Of a stretch of DNA of 64,000 nucleotides, positions 20,314 to 28,356 are shown one piece after another (positions within the stretch are counted from its first letter, which is position 1; each line of letters opens with the position of its first letter). The DNA lies in the NCBI GenBank assembly GCA_963797535.1, contig CAWCPQ010000001.1, positions 1,798,001 to 1,862,000 of the forward strand, given 5' to 3'. The translations under genes were made by a program, and so were the position numbers. Under the pieces are notes generated by a model. It saw nothing but the letters and a program-made list of their open reading frames with translations. It did not search any database and was not told the origin of the DNA. The DNA is from JAWWOL01 sp963797535. Lineage in GTDB: Bacteria; Actinomycetota; Actinomycetes; JAWWOL01.

Positions 20314-21315
20314 ATGCCATTGATCCACCGTGCCCGCCTCCGGGTCCCCGCGCTGCTGTGCGCCGGGGGCGCCGTGGTTGCGCTGACGGCCTCCGGCGCC
20401 TCGGCCACGACGGCACCCAAGATCAACAACGTGCCCGGCACACACTGCCCCCGCTTTCCCGCGGACAACATCTGGCACGCGGACATCTACAAGCTGCCGG
20501 TCAACACGCACTCCAAGGCGTGGATCGCCCACATGGGTGGCACGGCACGGCGGCTGCACCCCGACTTCGGGCCCTCGTACGGCGAGCAGCCGGTCCCGTA
20601 CGGCATCCCGATCACGGTGGTCAAGGGCACGCACGCCAAGGTCTCGGTGAAGTTCGCCTACCCGAGCGAGAGCGACAAGGGGCCGTACCCGCTGGGCAGC
20701 GACACCAAGATCGAGGGCGGCGCCAACTCCGGCGGCGACATGCACGCCATCGTCGTCGACGCGACCACCTGCAAGCTCTACGAGACCTGGAACACTCGCA
20801 AGAAGTCCTCCGGCTGGACAGCGGGCTCCGGCGCGATCTGGTCGCTGACGTCGGACAAGCTGCGGCCGTCGGGGTGGACCTCCGCAGACGCTGCCGGGCT
20901 GCCGATCATGCCCGGCCTGCTGTCCTACGACGAGGTCAAGAGCGGCAAGGTCGATCACGCCATCCGGTTCACGGCTGCCGTTACCGACCGCACCTTCCTG
21001 TGGCCGGCGCAGCACCAAGCCGGCAGCGTCAGCAACCACAACTACCCGCCGATGGGAGCCAGGTTCCGGCTCTCTGCGAAGTACAACTCCACCGGACTCA
21101 ACCCGGCGACCAAGGTGATCATCCGGGCGATGCAGCACTACGGGATGATCCTGGCCGACAACGGATCCAACTGGTACTTCCAGGGGACGGCCGACAACCG
21201 TTGGCCCTCAGTGGTTCTCGACCAGCTCAAGGCCATCCCCGCCAGCGCCTTCGTCGCAGTGAACGAGTCCTCGCTCGAGGTGTCCAGGAGCAGCGGCGCG
21301 GTCAGGCACCCCTAG
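20314..21315 (+). CDS. Secreted protein of unknown function
   Basis: 333 residues from ATG 20314 with a signal peptide (VPALLCAGGAVVALTASG, cleavage near ASA at about residue 31). The mature part begins with a Cys and the conserved-looking CPRFPADNIWHADIYKLPV, followed by HMGGTARRLHPDFG. It has two cysteines close to HC and TTCKLYE, which could form a disulfide, and is rich in Trp/Tyr in a beta-type pattern. Uncharacterised secreted proteins with an NIW...LPV opening occur in soil bacteria; no catalytic motif is evident. It converges on the DUF3618 gene with overlapping stops. Confidence 0.85.
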   Translation: MPLIHRARLRVPALLCAGGAVVALTASGASATTAPKINNVPGTHCPRFPADNIWHADIYKLPVNTHSKAWIAHMGGTARRLHPDFGPSYGEQPVPYGIPITVVKGTHAKVSVKFAYPSESDKGPYPLGSDTKIEGGANSGGDMHAIVVDATTCKLYETWNTRKKSSGWTAGSGAIWSLTSDKLRPSGWTSADAAGLPIMPGLLSYDEVKSGKVDHAIRFTAAVTDRTFLWPAQHQAGSVSNHNYPPMGARFRLSAKYNSTGLNPATKVIIRAMQHYGMILADNGSNWYFQGTADNRWPSVVLDQLKAIPASAFVAVNESSLEVSRSSGAVRHP

Positions 21316-21623
21316 CGTCGGCGGACCGCCGCAACGACCACGAGGGTCACCACGCTGAGGACAGCCCCGGCCGCCATGCCCACGCGGTCGAGCCGCAGCT
21401 TGCGGTGGACCACGAAGGTCTCGCCCTCACCGTCGGTGGTCTCGATCGTGAAGGTCTCGCTGCTCCGGGTGCTGAGGCCGTGGAACCTGTCCTTGAGCCG
21501 GGTCGCGGTGCGGCCGGCGACCGCCTTGGGGCTCACCTTGTTGGCGATCGCATCGACCGTGTCGGCCAGGTAGACCCTGGTCAGCTCGATCTCGCGCTCG
21601 ATCTCTGCCGGTTCGCGCTGCAT
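21312..21623 (-). CDS. DUF3618 membrane-anchored protein
   Basis: 103 residues from ATG 21623, preceded by GAGA at about 8 bases. The N-terminal motif EIEREIELTRVYLADTVDAI is the hallmark of DUF3618, followed by a variable linker and a C-terminal helix GMAAGAVLSVVTLVVVAAV with an arginine end. Such proteins sit in the membrane with the amphipathic N-terminus inside, and usually accompany other small envelope-stress proteins. Here it stands alone, divergent from bcp with about 90 bases between starts. Confidence 0.88.
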   Translation of the reverse strand: MQREPAEIEREIELTRVYLADTVDAIANKVSPKAVAGRTATRLKDRFHGLSTRSSETFTIETTDGEGETFVVHRKLRLDRVGMAAGAVLSVVTLVVVAAVRRR

Positions 21624-21710
21624 GCTCGTCTCCCGATCTCGACTTCGGTACGTCCCGTACTGATCATGCCCCGCCACGACGCGGCGTACCCGATTGGGTA
21701 CGGTCAACGC

Positions 21711-22190
21711 ATGACGACGACTGAACCGTTTCGCCTGCAACCCGGTGACCCGGCCCCCGACTTCACGCTGCCGGACGCCGATGGCAATGCCGTATCCCTG
21801 TCGTCCTACCGCGGCCAGCGCGTCGTTGTCTACTTCTACCCGGCTGCGTCGACCCCCGGCTGCACCACGCAGGCGTGCGACTTCCGCGACTCGCTGTCGT
21901 CGCTTTCCGCCGCTGGCATCGCCGTCCTCGGCATCTCGCCCGACAAGCCGGCAGCACTGGTCAAGTTCCGCGACGACCAGGGACTCAACTTCCCGCTCCT
22001 GTCCGACCCCGAGCACACGGTGCTGACCGCCTACGGGACGTGGGGCGAGAAGAAGAACTACGGCCGCACCTACATCGGCGTTCTGCGCTCGACCTTCGTC
22101 GTGGATCCCGACGGAAACCTCGAGCAGGCGCAGTACAACGTCAAGGCGACCGGGCACGTCGCCAAAATCCGCAAGGAGCTGGGGCTGTAG
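21711..22190 (+). CDS. bcp: Thioredoxin-dependent peroxiredoxin (BCP/PrxQ)
   Basis: 159 residues from ATG 21711. The thioredoxin-fold domain starts at PGDPAPDFTLPDADG, and the peroxidatic and resolving cysteines sit in PGCTTQACDF (residues about 45-54), four residues apart, the PrxQ alpha type. It reduces hydrogen and organic peroxides in the cytoplasm using thioredoxin. A conserved GVLRSTFVVDPDG follows. The length matches the family, with no anomaly. The tRNA-Leu gene follows 20 bases downstream. Confidence 0.95.
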   Translation: MTTTEPFRLQPGDPAPDFTLPDADGNAVSLSSYRGQRVVVYFYPAASTPGCTTQACDFRDSLSSLSAAGIAVLGISPDKPAALVKFRDDQGLNFPLLSDPEHTVLTAYGTWGEKKNYGRTYIGVLRSTFVVDPDGNLEQAQYNVKATGHVAKIRKELGL

Positions 22191-22210
22191 TCGGGCACAC
22201 TGGTAGCCGG

Positions 22211-22291
22211 GCGAGAGTGGCGGAATGGCAGACGCGCTGGACTTAGGATCCAGTGTCTTCGGACGTGAGGGTTCAAGTCCCTCCTCTCGCA
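22211..22291 (+). tRNA. tRNA-Leu (anticodon UAG)
   Basis: The acceptor stem GCGAGAG pairs with CTCTCGC at 22284-22290, followed by discriminator A; CCA is not encoded. The anticodon arm CTGGA-CTTAGGA-TCCAG presents TAG, reading CUA and related leucine codons. A long variable arm (TGTCTTCGGACGTG) marks a class II tRNA, and the T arm contains GGTTCAAGTCC. All arms pair. Confidence 0.97.
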
Positions 22292-22307
22292 CCCACCGGA
22301 GCCACCA

Positions 22308-22820
22308 ATGACCGAGCGCCTGACGGCCGCCGAGGTTGTCACCTTGCTCGGCCTCGAGCCGCTCGGCGCCGAGCTGATTGCGTTCCGCCGGTTCTACGCC
22401 AGCAGCACCCTGTTGGCGGACGGCCGGCCACTGTCGACCGCCATCGTCTGCCTGCTCGAGCCCGGCCCGGACTCATTCTCCGACTTCCACCGGCTGCCCA
22501 CCGACGAGCTCTGGCACCTCTACGCCGGCGACCCGATCGAGCTGATCCTGCTGGGCCCGGACCGGTCGGACACGACGATCGTCCTGGGTACGGACCTGCG
22601 CGGTGGGCAGGTGCCGTTCGCCGTCGTACCGGCGGGTTTTTGGATGGGGGCGCGCCTTCTCCGTGGCGAGTGGGCGCTGTTCGGCTGCACCATGTCGCCC
22701 GGTTTCGCACCGACTGACTTCGAGGGTGCCGAACCCGACGACCTGATCGCCGCCTTCCCGCGGCGCCGGCAGGACGTCGAGGCCATGACCCGCCGGAACG
22801 TGCCACGGCGACTCGGTTAG
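22308..22820 (+). CDS. DUF985-type cupin protein
   Basis: 170 residues from ATG 22308. The cupin motifs of the DUF985/Cupin_5 family are visible: FRRFYASSTLLADGR, SDFHRLPTDELWHLYAGD, VVPAGFWMGARLL and FGCTMSPGF. The family is a small cytoplasmic beta-barrel; some members resemble epimerase-type sugar-binding cupins, but the activity is not established. It starts just after tRNA-Leu and converges on an S9 peptidase gene with overlapping stops. Confidence 0.9.
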   Translation: MTERLTAAEVVTLLGLEPLGAELIAFRRFYASSTLLADGRPLSTAIVCLLEPGPDSFSDFHRLPTDELWHLYAGDPIELILLGPDRSDTTIVLGTDLRGGQVPFAVVPAGFWMGARLLRGEWALFGCTMSPGFAPTDFEGAEPDDLIAAFPRRRQDVEAMTRRNVPRRLG

Positions 22821-24712
22821 CCGGTCAGTGGCAGCTGGGGCACGTCCGGCGGCTCGAAGCCGAGCACCTGGCCGTAGAACGAGAGCTCGGCCTCGAGGGC
22901 TGCGACGATGTTCTCGGCCTTTCGGAAGCCGTGGCCTTCGCCCTCGAAAAGCACGTAGGCGTGCGGGATTGCCTTGCGCACCATGGCATCCCGGAACATC
23001 TCCGCCTGCGACGGTGGCACGACCTTGTCGTCGGCGCCCTGCAGCAGGAGCACCGGACAGGACAGGCCCTCGACCCGGTTGAGCGGCGACCGTTCCTCGT
23101 ACACCGGCAGTGCCTGCGGGAGTGGACCGATCAGGCCGTCGAGGTAGCGCGACTCGAAGTCATGAGTGTCCCTGGCGAGCGCTAGCAGGTCGGCGACGCC
23201 GAAGTAGGAGACACCGGCGGCGAAGGCGTCGGTGCCCGTCAGCGCCGCCAGCACGGTCCACCCGCCTGCGCTGCCACCACGGATAGCGAGCCGCGCGCCG
23301 TCGGCAAGGCCCTCGTCGACGAGGCCGCGCACGGCAGCCACGCAGTCCTCGACGTCGACGATGCCCCACCGGCCGTTCAGCTCCTGGCGGTAGGTCCGCC
23401 CGTAGCCGGTCGAGCCGCCGTAGTCGACGTCGATGATTCCGATGCCTCGGCTGGTGAAGTAGGCCTTCTGCAGGTCGATCGACGCCGAGGTCTGCGCTGT
23501 GGGGCCGCCGTGGACGAAGACGACGTAGGGCGGCAGCTCCCCTGCCGGTGCCTGCGCGACGGGCGACGTCGGCGGCCAGACGACGGCGTGCACGACCCGT
23601 CCGTCAGCACTGGGGAACGTCCGCCGTTGCGGCAGCGGCAGCCAGTCGGCGGCGACCGGCAGGGTGCCGCTGTCGTGCACGACCTCGTACGAGCCGTCCG
23701 CTGCAATGATCACGATCGCCGCAGGCGCGGACGGGGAGGTCGCCACGCCGACAACGCGTTGGCCGTCGGTGGCCATCGACGGCTGCACTGCACTGAAGTC
23801 GGCCTCCAGCCTCCGGAGTGCCCCGTCGTTCACGAATGCGGGACCGGAAGCAGGCGAGACGAAGTAGCTACCGTCGTCGAGCCGGGCGTACCACGCAGGT
23901 CCCAGCACCCACAGCGGTCCGCCGATCTCCTCGGCAATGTCGCTGATCGCCGTCACGGCACCGGAAAGCCCGACCCGGACCAGGTTCCACCAGCCGGTGC
24001 GGTCGGTGATCGCTACGAGGGAATCTGCGTCGATCCACTGCGGCTGCAGCACCGACTCTGCCGTACCACCAAGGATTGTCCGTGCCGGTCCAACCTTGCC
24101 GTCCGCAATCGGGGCAACCCACAGCTCGGTGCCGTCCCACGGCATCCGCGGGTGGTTCCACGCGATCACTGCCAGGTGGTCACCGTCCGGCGACACCCGC
24201 GGGTAGGCCAGGAAATCGCTGCCGGTCAGGAGTTCTCGTACGTCCGCGGAACCGTCGAGCGGCACCGCGACGACGGCCCTCGAGACGGCTCCGCCGGCGT
24301 GCAGCTCGCGGATGCACCACACCTCGTCGCCGACGACGGTGAGGTCCCCGTACCGCGCGCCTGCTGGCTCCACCGGCTCCGGCGTCAGCGCAACCGGCTC
24401 GCTGCCGGGGGTCAGCCGCCACAACCGCTGGTCGGTGAACTCGGCAAAGACCAGGTCACCGTTGGCAACGGTCCAAGCCCTTCCGCCGTACTCGTGGATC
24501 CTCGTTCTCGCGTTCCACGGGCCGGGGAGCACGTCCTCGATCCGACCGTCCGCAAGGCGCCTGACCACGACGCTGCGGCCACCCTCCGCCGGCCGGCCCT
24601 CGGTCCACCACACCTCGTTGCCGACCAGTGTCGGCCAGGACAGGGCCACCGTGCCGGCGGTCACGACGGCTGCGGTCAACGGCGAGGGCCAGGCCCCGTA
24701 CGGCGTCGTCAT
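22817..24712 (-). CDS. S9-family prolyl oligopeptidase-like peptidase
   Basis: 631 residues from ATG 24712, with AGGATGG about 6 bases upstream; an ATG nine bases further up is also possible. The N-terminal beta-propeller (WPTLVGNEVWWTEGRPAEGG at its start) is followed by the hydrolase domain: HGGPTAQ, nucleophile GGSAGGW, acid GADDKVVPP and base GEGHGF. It acts on short peptides in the cytoplasm. Domain order and length match bacterial dipeptidyl aminopeptidase/acylaminoacyl-peptidase relatives. It is unrelated in position to the S9 gene at 18-20 kb, and the two differ clearly in the propeller. Confidence 0.92.
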   Translation of the reverse strand: MTTPYGAWPSPLTAAVVTAGTVALSWPTLVGNEVWWTEGRPAEGGRSVVVRRLADGRIEDVLPGPWNARTRIHEYGGRAWTVANGDLVFAEFTDQRLWRLTPGSEPVALTPEPVEPAGARYGDLTVVGDEVWCIRELHAGGAVSRAVVAVPLDGSADVRELLTGSDFLAYPRVSPDGDHLAVIAWNHPRMPWDGTELWVAPIADGKVGPARTILGGTAESVLQPQWIDADSLVAITDRTGWWNLVRVGLSGAVTAISDIAEEIGGPLWVLGPAWYARLDDGSYFVSPASGPAFVNDGALRRLEADFSAVQPSMATDGQRVVGVATSPSAPAAIVIIAADGSYEVVHDSGTLPVAADWLPLPQRRTFPSADGRVVHAVVWPPTSPVAQAPAGELPPYVVFVHGGPTAQTSASIDLQKAYFTSRGIGIIDVDYGGSTGYGRTYRQELNGRWGIVDVEDCVAAVRGLVDEGLADGARLAIRGGSAGGWTVLAALTGTDAFAAGVSYFGVADLLALARDTHDFESRYLDGLIGPLPQALPVYEERSPLNRVEGLSCPVLLLQGADDKVVPPSQAEMFRDAMVRKAIPHAYVLFEGEGHGFRKAENIVAALEAELSFYGQVLGFEPPDVPQLPLTG

Positions 24713-24761
24713 GGCAGCCATCCTGCTACACGCCCGATTTCGGCAATCCTCAACCGGTCGT

Positions 24762-24806
24762 TTGACAATGCGGGACGGCGAAGCAAGACTCAACTACATG
24801 GTTGAG
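24762..24806 (+). promoter_or_regulatory. Promoter with palindromic operator over a leaderless start
   Basis: TTGACA (24762-24767), 17 bases, then AAGACT (24785-24790), a fair -35 with a weak -10. Transcription would begin at or just before the ATG at 24798, giving a leaderless message. A palindrome CTCAAC-tacatg-GTTGAG (24789-24806) covers the -10 end, start site and first codons. That placement suits repression by the ArsR-type product encoded just downstream. Inferred from sequence only. Confidence 0.6.
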
Positions 24807-24932
24807 CAATCGGGCAGGGTCCTGTGTGCCATGTCCACGGAGATCATCGACAACACTGGCTCTGTGCTCGGCGGCAGGGACGTGGCGCTGCAGGTCACCG
24901 ACCCTCGGTTCCGGGTCGGAGCCGCTGCATGA
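24798..24932 (+). CDS. 44-residue leader ORF coupled to ArsR gene
   Basis: ATG 24798 opens a 44-codon frame (MVEQSGRVLCAMSTE...) whose TGA overlaps the ATG of the ArsR gene as ATGA. The first codons lie inside the predicted operator, and there is no ribosome-binding site, as expected of a leaderless start. The product contains one Cys and no recognisable domain. It may be a real small protein, a translated leader that couples ribosomes onto ArsR, or the remnant of an older ArsR start, since MVEQ-like openings are common for leaderless ArsR genes. Confidence 0.45.
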   Translation: MVEQSGRVLCAMSTEIIDNTGSVLGGRDVALQVTDPRFRVGAAA

Positions 24933-25279
24933 CCGCGGCTCCGGCGGACAGCCTGGACACCATCTTTCGAGCCCTGGGCGACCCGACCCGACGGGCGATG
25001 GTGCGCCGGCTGGCCGAGGGCGACCAGACGGTCAGCGACCTTGCCCTGCCCTTCCACATGTCCCTCGCCGGGGTGTCCAAGCACATTCAGGTGCTGGCTG
25101 CTGCTGGGCTGGTACGGCAGACGACGCGGGGGCGACAACGGGTCTGTCATCTCGAGCCCGCGGCGCTGGCGGCGGCCGATGACTGGCTGAGCTTCTACCG
25201 CGGCTTCTGGTCCGACAGCCTGGACCGGCTTGAACAGGTGCTGACAGCCCAGCCCGACGACGGCCCCTCAAGACCCTGA
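24929..25279 (+). CDS. ArsR-family repressor
   Basis: 116 residues from ATG 24929. The winged-helix domain includes RALGDPTRRAMVRRLAEGD, the recognition helix region LPFHMSLAGVSKHIQVLAAA and the wing TTRGRQRVCHL. There is no cysteine metal-site motif (ELCVCDL type), so it is likely a non-metal sensor of the kind that controls SRPBCC or DHFR-like genes. A DHFR-like gene starts 14 bases downstream and is probably co-transcribed. The palindrome at 24789-24806 is its likely operator. Confidence 0.93.
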   Translation: MTAAPADSLDTIFRALGDPTRRAMVRRLAEGDQTVSDLALPFHMSLAGVSKHIQVLAAAGLVRQTTRGRQRVCHLEPAALAAADDWLSFYRGFWSDSLDRLEQVLTAQPDDGPSRP

Positions 25280-25293
25280 CCACGGGAGATCCC

Positions 25294-25950
25294 TTGCCCA
25301 GACTGCGCGTTCACAACCTTGCCATCTCGCTCGACGGCTACGTTGCCGGGCCCCATCAGAGCCTCGACAACCCCCTCGGCGAACGCGGCGAGCTGCTGCA
25401 CGAGTGGATGTTCGCGACCCGCTCGGGACGCCGGATGCTCGGCCTCGACGGGGGCAGCGACGGACTCGACGACGAGCTTGTGGTCCGCGGCGACGAGGGT
25501 GTGGGCGCGACCATCATGGGTCGCAACATGTTCGGCCCCATTCGTGGCCCTTGGCCGGACGACGCCTGGACCGGCTGGTGGGGCGAGGACCCGCCCTTCC
25601 ACCACCCCGTCTTTGTCCTGACCCACCACCCGCGAGCTCCCGTCACCATGGCTGGTGGCACGACATTTCACTTCGTCCACGACGGAATTGAGGAGGCGCT
25701 CCGACGAGCCACCGAGGCGGCCGGAGGCGCTGACGTCCGGTTGGGCGGCGGAGCGGCAGCAGTCCAGCAATACCTGCGGGCCGGCCTGGTCGACGACCTG
25801 CACCTGGTCGTAGTGCCGGTCCTGCTCGGTAACGGCGAGCGACTGTTCGACAACCTCGACACAATTCCTGAGCAGTACCAGTGCATCCAGCAGCTCAGCT
25901 CGTCGGCAGTGACGCACGTCCACTTACAACGGATCTCTACAGACGAATGA
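25294..25950 (+). CDS. Dihydrofolate reductase-family (RibD C-terminal-like) protein
   Basis: 218 residues. It opens with the family signature LAISLDGYVAGPHQSLDNPL, followed by GRNMFGPIRGPW and FVLTHHPR, and a conserved GGAAAVQQYLRAGLVDDLHL near residue 150. These are NADPH-binding oxidoreductases of the RibD_C fold; most stand-alone actinobacterial copies have no known substrate. It lies directly behind the ArsR gene, whose ligand may be its substrate. Convergent with the quinone oxidoreductase gene, stops overlapping by 14 bases. Confidence 0.92.
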   Translation: MPRLRVHNLAISLDGYVAGPHQSLDNPLGERGELLHEWMFATRSGRRMLGLDGGSDGLDDELVVRGDEGVGATIMGRNMFGPIRGPWPDDAWTGWWGEDPPFHHPVFVLTHHPRAPVTMAGGTTFHFVHDGIEEALRRATEAAGGADVRLGGGAAAVQQYLRAGLVDDLHLVVVPVLLGNGERLFDNLDTIPEQYQCIQQLSSSAVTHVHLQRISTDE

Positions 25951-26929
25951 CCTGCTTGCCTCCCGCCCGACTCTCGGCCAGCGCCTGCTGGGCTTCCGGA
26001 GCGGCATCGAGGCCGTCGACGAGCACCACCTCCGGCTTCAGGTCGCCGCGAGCCAGGTGTCCGATCGCCTGACTCAGGGCCGCCGTGAGAAGTTCCGGCG
26101 CGGCAGCTGACAGTGCCGCGAGGCTGAGGCCGGTGATCGAGAGGTTACCTGCGTAGAGCCGCCCGGTCGGGGGCAGCGGTTCCAGGGCTTCTCCGCCGGC
26201 ATTGCCGAACAGCACGATTCTTCCTGCGGGCGCGACGATCTCGACATCTGCGGCCAGCATGGCGGTGCCCTGCGGATCGAGGATCAGGTCGACCCCACGA
26301 CCGCCCGTGTGCTCGCGAACGCTCTCGGCCAGCTCCGGGCCCCGTACGAACGCCCGGTCGTAACCGGCCCGCTCCGCCGCGGCCAACCGGGTCGAAGCAC
26401 CTACGACGGCCAGCAGCTCCCCGGACCCTCGGAGCCGAGCCAGCTGGGCAATGGCCTGTCCCACCGCTCCCGCAGCACTGTGAACCAGGAGTGACTCACC
26501 GGCTCGCAACCGACCCAACCGATCCAGCAGCAGGACGGCCGTCGTCAGCCCGACAGGGGCCGATGCCGCCAGGGCCGGGTCAAGCCCGTACGGCAACGGT
26601 ACGGTCAACGAGGCTTCGGCAACCGCGACGTCGGCCAAGCCGCCCTGATTCATGTACGCCGCGACGCGTTGGCCGACGTCGAACCCGGAGACACCGTCAC
26701 CCAGCGCACGGACGGTGCCGGCCACCTCGATCCCTGGCACGTACGGCCACTCCCGCACGTAGGCAGCATCGCCACGCCTGGCCATGACGTCCTTGAAGTT
26801 GATCCCGGCGAACATCACGTCGATCAGCAGCTGGCCGGGAAGTGGTGCTGGTACGACGATCTCGGCCACGCTGGTCGCCGAGGTGTCGGCGGCCGGGGCA
26901 CTGAAGACAACGGCACGTGCGACCACCAT
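25937..26929 (-). CDS. Zinc-free quinone oxidoreductase (MDR superfamily)
   Basis: 330 residues from ATG 26929, placed 9 bases after GAAAGG; the long upstream extension is shadow sequence. The GroES-like N-terminal part has FAGINFKDVMARRGD and PYVPGIEVAGTV. The Rossmann motif is SAAGAVGQAIAQLA near residue 150. The cysteine zinc ligands of alcohol dehydrogenases are absent, which fits the NADPH:quinone reductase branch. It is divergent from an ArsR-type gene with a palindrome between, so it is probably repressed by that regulator and induced by an electrophile or quinone. Confidence 0.93.
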   Translation of the reverse strand: MVVARAVVFSAPAADTSATSVAEIVVPAPLPGQLLIDVMFAGINFKDVMARRGDAAYVREWPYVPGIEVAGTVRALGDGVSGFDVGQRVAAYMNQGGLADVAVAEASLTVPLPYGLDPALAASAPVGLTTAVLLLDRLGRLRAGESLLVHSAAGAVGQAIAQLARLRGSGELLAVVGASTRLAAAERAGYDRAFVRGPELAESVREHTGGRGVDLILDPQGTAMLAADVEIVAPAGRIVLFGNAGGEALEPLPPTGRLYAGNLSITGLSLAALSAAAPELLTAALSQAIGHLARGDLKPEVVLVDGLDAAPEAQQALAESRAGGKQVIRL

Positions 26930-26979
26930 GGTCGTCATCCTTTCGATGAACGTCGTACAGTGGTGACGGTAGCCCATTG

Positions 26980-26995
26980 TTCGATGGATGTCGAA
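26980..26995. promoter_or_regulatory. Palindromic operator in divergent ArsR/quinone reductase region
   Basis: TTCGATGGATGTCGAA has arms TTCGA and TCGAA with a 6-base centre and lies 14 bases before the GTG start of the ArsR gene. A related half-site TTTCGATGA occurs at 26941-26949, in front of the divergent quinone oxidoreductase. The spacing would let one regulator cover both promoters. Inferred; no binding data. Confidence 0.55.
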
Positions 26996-27008
26996 AGGAG
27001 CAGTCGAC

Positions 27009-27350
27009 GTGTCCAGTCGCCGACCGACGTTGGTCCACCCCAACCTGGACGACGTCGCGCTGGTCGACGTCCTGCACGCCCTCGCTGACCCGACCCGACT
27101 CACCATCGTCCGTACCCTGCGGGAGGGCGGCGAGCGCGCCTGCGGCACCTTTCCGGTCACCGTCGCCCCGTCGACCCTGACGCACCACTTCCGAGTGCTC
27201 CGCGAGGCTGGAGTCGTGTCGCAGCGCGAGGTCGGCAAGCACCGCTGGACGGCCCTGCGCGACGCCGAGCTGGACGAGCGGTTTCCCGGCCTGCTCGAAA
27301 CCATCCTGGCCGCTGACGGCTCGCCTCAGCCGCGAAAGGCCCTTCGGTAG
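27009..27350 (+). CDS. ArsR-family repressor of the divergent oxidoreductase
   Basis: 113 residues from GTG 27009, with GAAAGGAG at 26992-26999 correctly spaced; an ATG at 26988 sits upstream of that site and is rejected. Winged-helix motifs: LHALADPTRLTIVRTLREGG and STLTHHFRVLREAGVVSQ. One cysteine (RACGTFP) sits near the second helix and could be a thiol sensor. The gene's 3' end overlaps the convergent GlxA-type regulator by 25 bases. Confidence 0.9.
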   Translation: MSSRRPTLVHPNLDDVALVDVLHALADPTRLTIVRTLREGGERACGTFPVTVAPSTLTHHFRVLREAGVVSQREVGKHRWTALRDAELDERFPGLLETILAADGSPQPRKALR

Positions 27351-28285
27351 GCCGAGGGCGACGTCTGCAGCCTCAACCGAAAGTGGTGCCGGAAGGTCAC
27401 AGCTGTCAGGAATCCCACCGAGGTTGCGATCCGGTCCACCGGGTCGTCGCCAGCCTCGAGCAGGGGCAGGCTGGCGGCAATCCGTTGACCGATCACCCAC
27501 TCGTGCGGGCTCTCTCCCGTGACATCGCGGAACCGCCGAGTGAACTGCCGCTCGGACAGATGCGCGCGCGCAGCCAGCTCCGCAACCGTCGACTGGCTGG
27601 CGAGATTGTCGCCCAGCCACGCGATGACGTCGTGGATCCGGGTGTCGTCGTCATGGGCAACGGGCTGTACGACGTACTGCGCCTGCCCTCCCTCACGGTG
27701 GGGAGCCATCACCAACCGTCGAGCCACCTGGTTGGCGACGGCCGCGCCGTGATCCTTGCGGACCAGGTGAAGACAAAGATCAATGCCAGCAGCCGATCCG
27801 GCCGACGTCAGCAGGTGGCCGTCGTCGACGTAGAGAACGTCGCGGTCCACCTGCACCTGCGGGTAGCCGGCAGCCAGCAGGTCGGCGTAGCGCCAGTGCG
27901 TTGCAGCCCTTCGGCCATCGAGCAGCCCGGCCGCGGCCAGCACGAAAGCACCCGAGCAGATCGAGACGACCCGGCCTCCACGTGCATAGACGGCCGCCAC
28001 CGCATCGCTCAGCACCTGCGGCACGGGGTCGTGGACCGGCCACCCCGGCACGATCACCGTGTCGGCCTCGCCGAGGATCTCCAGCCCGTGCTGCACCTCG
28101 ATGCTGATGCCGCCGACGGCCGGCTGCGGACCCGGAGTGACCGCACAGACCTCGAGCCGGTACCAGTTCGGGACATCGAGCTCCGGTCGGTCGAGGGCGA
28201 ACACCTCGACCACGACACCGAGCTCGAAGGTCGCCATGCCGGGGTAGGCGAGGGCGACGACCCGGTGCGGGCGAAGGCTGCACAT
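27326..28285 (-). CDS. GlxA-type transcriptional activator (DJ-1/PfpI plus AraC domains)
   Basis: 319 residues from ATG 28285. Residues about 8-175 form a DJ-1/PfpI-like amidotransferase-fold domain with the nucleophile-elbow-like ICSGAFVLAAAGLLDGR. Residues about 210-315 are an AraC helix-turn-helix pair (LAARAHLSERQFTRRFRDVT, then SVGFLTAVTFRHHFR). Family members (FtrA, GlxA, ArgR-like) sense small nitrogenous or aldehyde metabolites and activate divergent genes. The divergent rhodanese starts about 70 bases away and is the likely target. Confidence 0.93.
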   Translation of the reverse strand: MCSLRPHRVVALAYPGMATFELGVVVEVFALDRPELDVPNWYRLEVCAVTPGPQPAVGGISIEVQHGLEILGEADTVIVPGWPVHDPVPQVLSDAVAAVYARGGRVVSICSGAFVLAAAGLLDGRRAATHWRYADLLAAGYPQVQVDRDVLYVDDGHLLTSAGSAAGIDLCLHLVRKDHGAAVANQVARRLVMAPHREGGQAQYVVQPVAHDDDTRIHDVIAWLGDNLASQSTVAELAARAHLSERQFTRRFRDVTGESPHEWVIGQRIAASLPLLEAGDDPVDRIATSVGFLTAVTFRHHFRLRLQTSPSAYRRAFRG

Positions 28286-28356
28286 GTCCGAATCTTAGCG
28301 AAGCGCGTCGTTCAGGACACTCACACCTGCGATCCGCGCTGGCGCAGGCTGAGTTC

